Positions 63,309 through 64,000 of a DNA stretch of 64,000 nt are shown one piece after another. The notes under the pieces were generated by a model. The model searched no databases. It was not told the origin of the DNA and saw only the letters and a program-made list of their open reading frames with translations. Source of the DNA: Gammaproteobacteria bacterium (GTDB lineage: Bacteria; Pseudomonadota; Gammaproteobacteria; SZUA-152); the NCBI GenBank assembly GCA_021647705.1, contig JAKIUF010000002.1, positions 62,001 through 126,000 of the forward strand, written 5' to 3'. Every line of letters begins with the position of its first letter. The stretch's first letter is position 1. The translations under genes and the position numbers were made by a program.

Positions 63309-64000
<692 letters not shown>

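Overview
The window comes from a free-living, Gram-negative gammaproteobacterium of moderate GC content. The evidence is the lipid A/LPS machinery (kdsD, kdsC, lptCAB, an LpxL-type acyltransferase, an O-antigen-ligase-like protein), ubiquinone genes (ubiC, ubiA, ubiK), type IV pilus genes (pilU, pilM) and two gammaproteobacterial gene orders: yrbG-kdsD-kdsC-lptC-lptA-lptB-rpoN-hpf-ptsN-rapZ-ptsH, and def-fmt-rsmB next to trkA. HPr kinase and NtrYX argue against an enteric bacterium. I cannot name the genus.

Layout. 1-4.0 kb: the 3' part of a long coiled-coil membrane protein, then two small envelope proteins (DUF2914, DUF4124). 4.6-7.0 kb: glnK-amtB with a sigma-54 promoter and NtrC-like sites, divergent from ubiK. 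7.08-8.77 kb: a complete IS1380-family element with 5-bp target duplications. 8.8-13.0 kb: mgtE, a Nudix hydrolase, an EAL-HDOD protein and ubiC. 13-24 kb: one long plus-strand run with ubiA, the Kdo/LPS transport genes, rpoN, hpf and the nitrogen-PTS genes ptsN, hprK, rapZ, a mannose-type EIIA and HPr. 24-30.5 kb: polysaccharide deacetylase, PilZ, HDOD, Sel1, CysB-like regulator, methyltransferase, slyX, DUF3301. 30.5-40.7 kb: a minus-strand run def-fmt-rsmB-DUF4390-ntrY-ntrX-trkA-trkH. 40.9-43.8 kb: LysM protein, dprA, smg. 44-50.5 kb: acyltransferase, ttcA, NfeD-like, rhodanese, metH. 51-52.6 kb: a hipBA toxin-antitoxin module bracketed by two copies of a dispersed repeat. 53-59.5 kb: a ligase/glycosyltransferase fusion, a CHCC zinc protein, ilvE, glnE. 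59.5-64 kb: pilU, a PBP1a gene and the start of pilM.

Nitrogen control recurs: glnK/amtB, glnE, rpoN, ntrYX and the nitrogen PTS all lie here, and the glnK promoter carries the matching sigma-54 and NtrC signals. A second theme is cyclic-di-GMP/HDOD signalling (EAL-HDOD, PilZ, HDOD). The third is non-coding repeats: a roughly 277-bp inverted-repeat element in four copies (one truncated), a GTAGGGTGGGC palindrome in two copies, an IS1380-like 185-bp miniature candidate between kdsC and lptC, and two further long palindromes. No rRNA, tRNA or CRISPR was seen.
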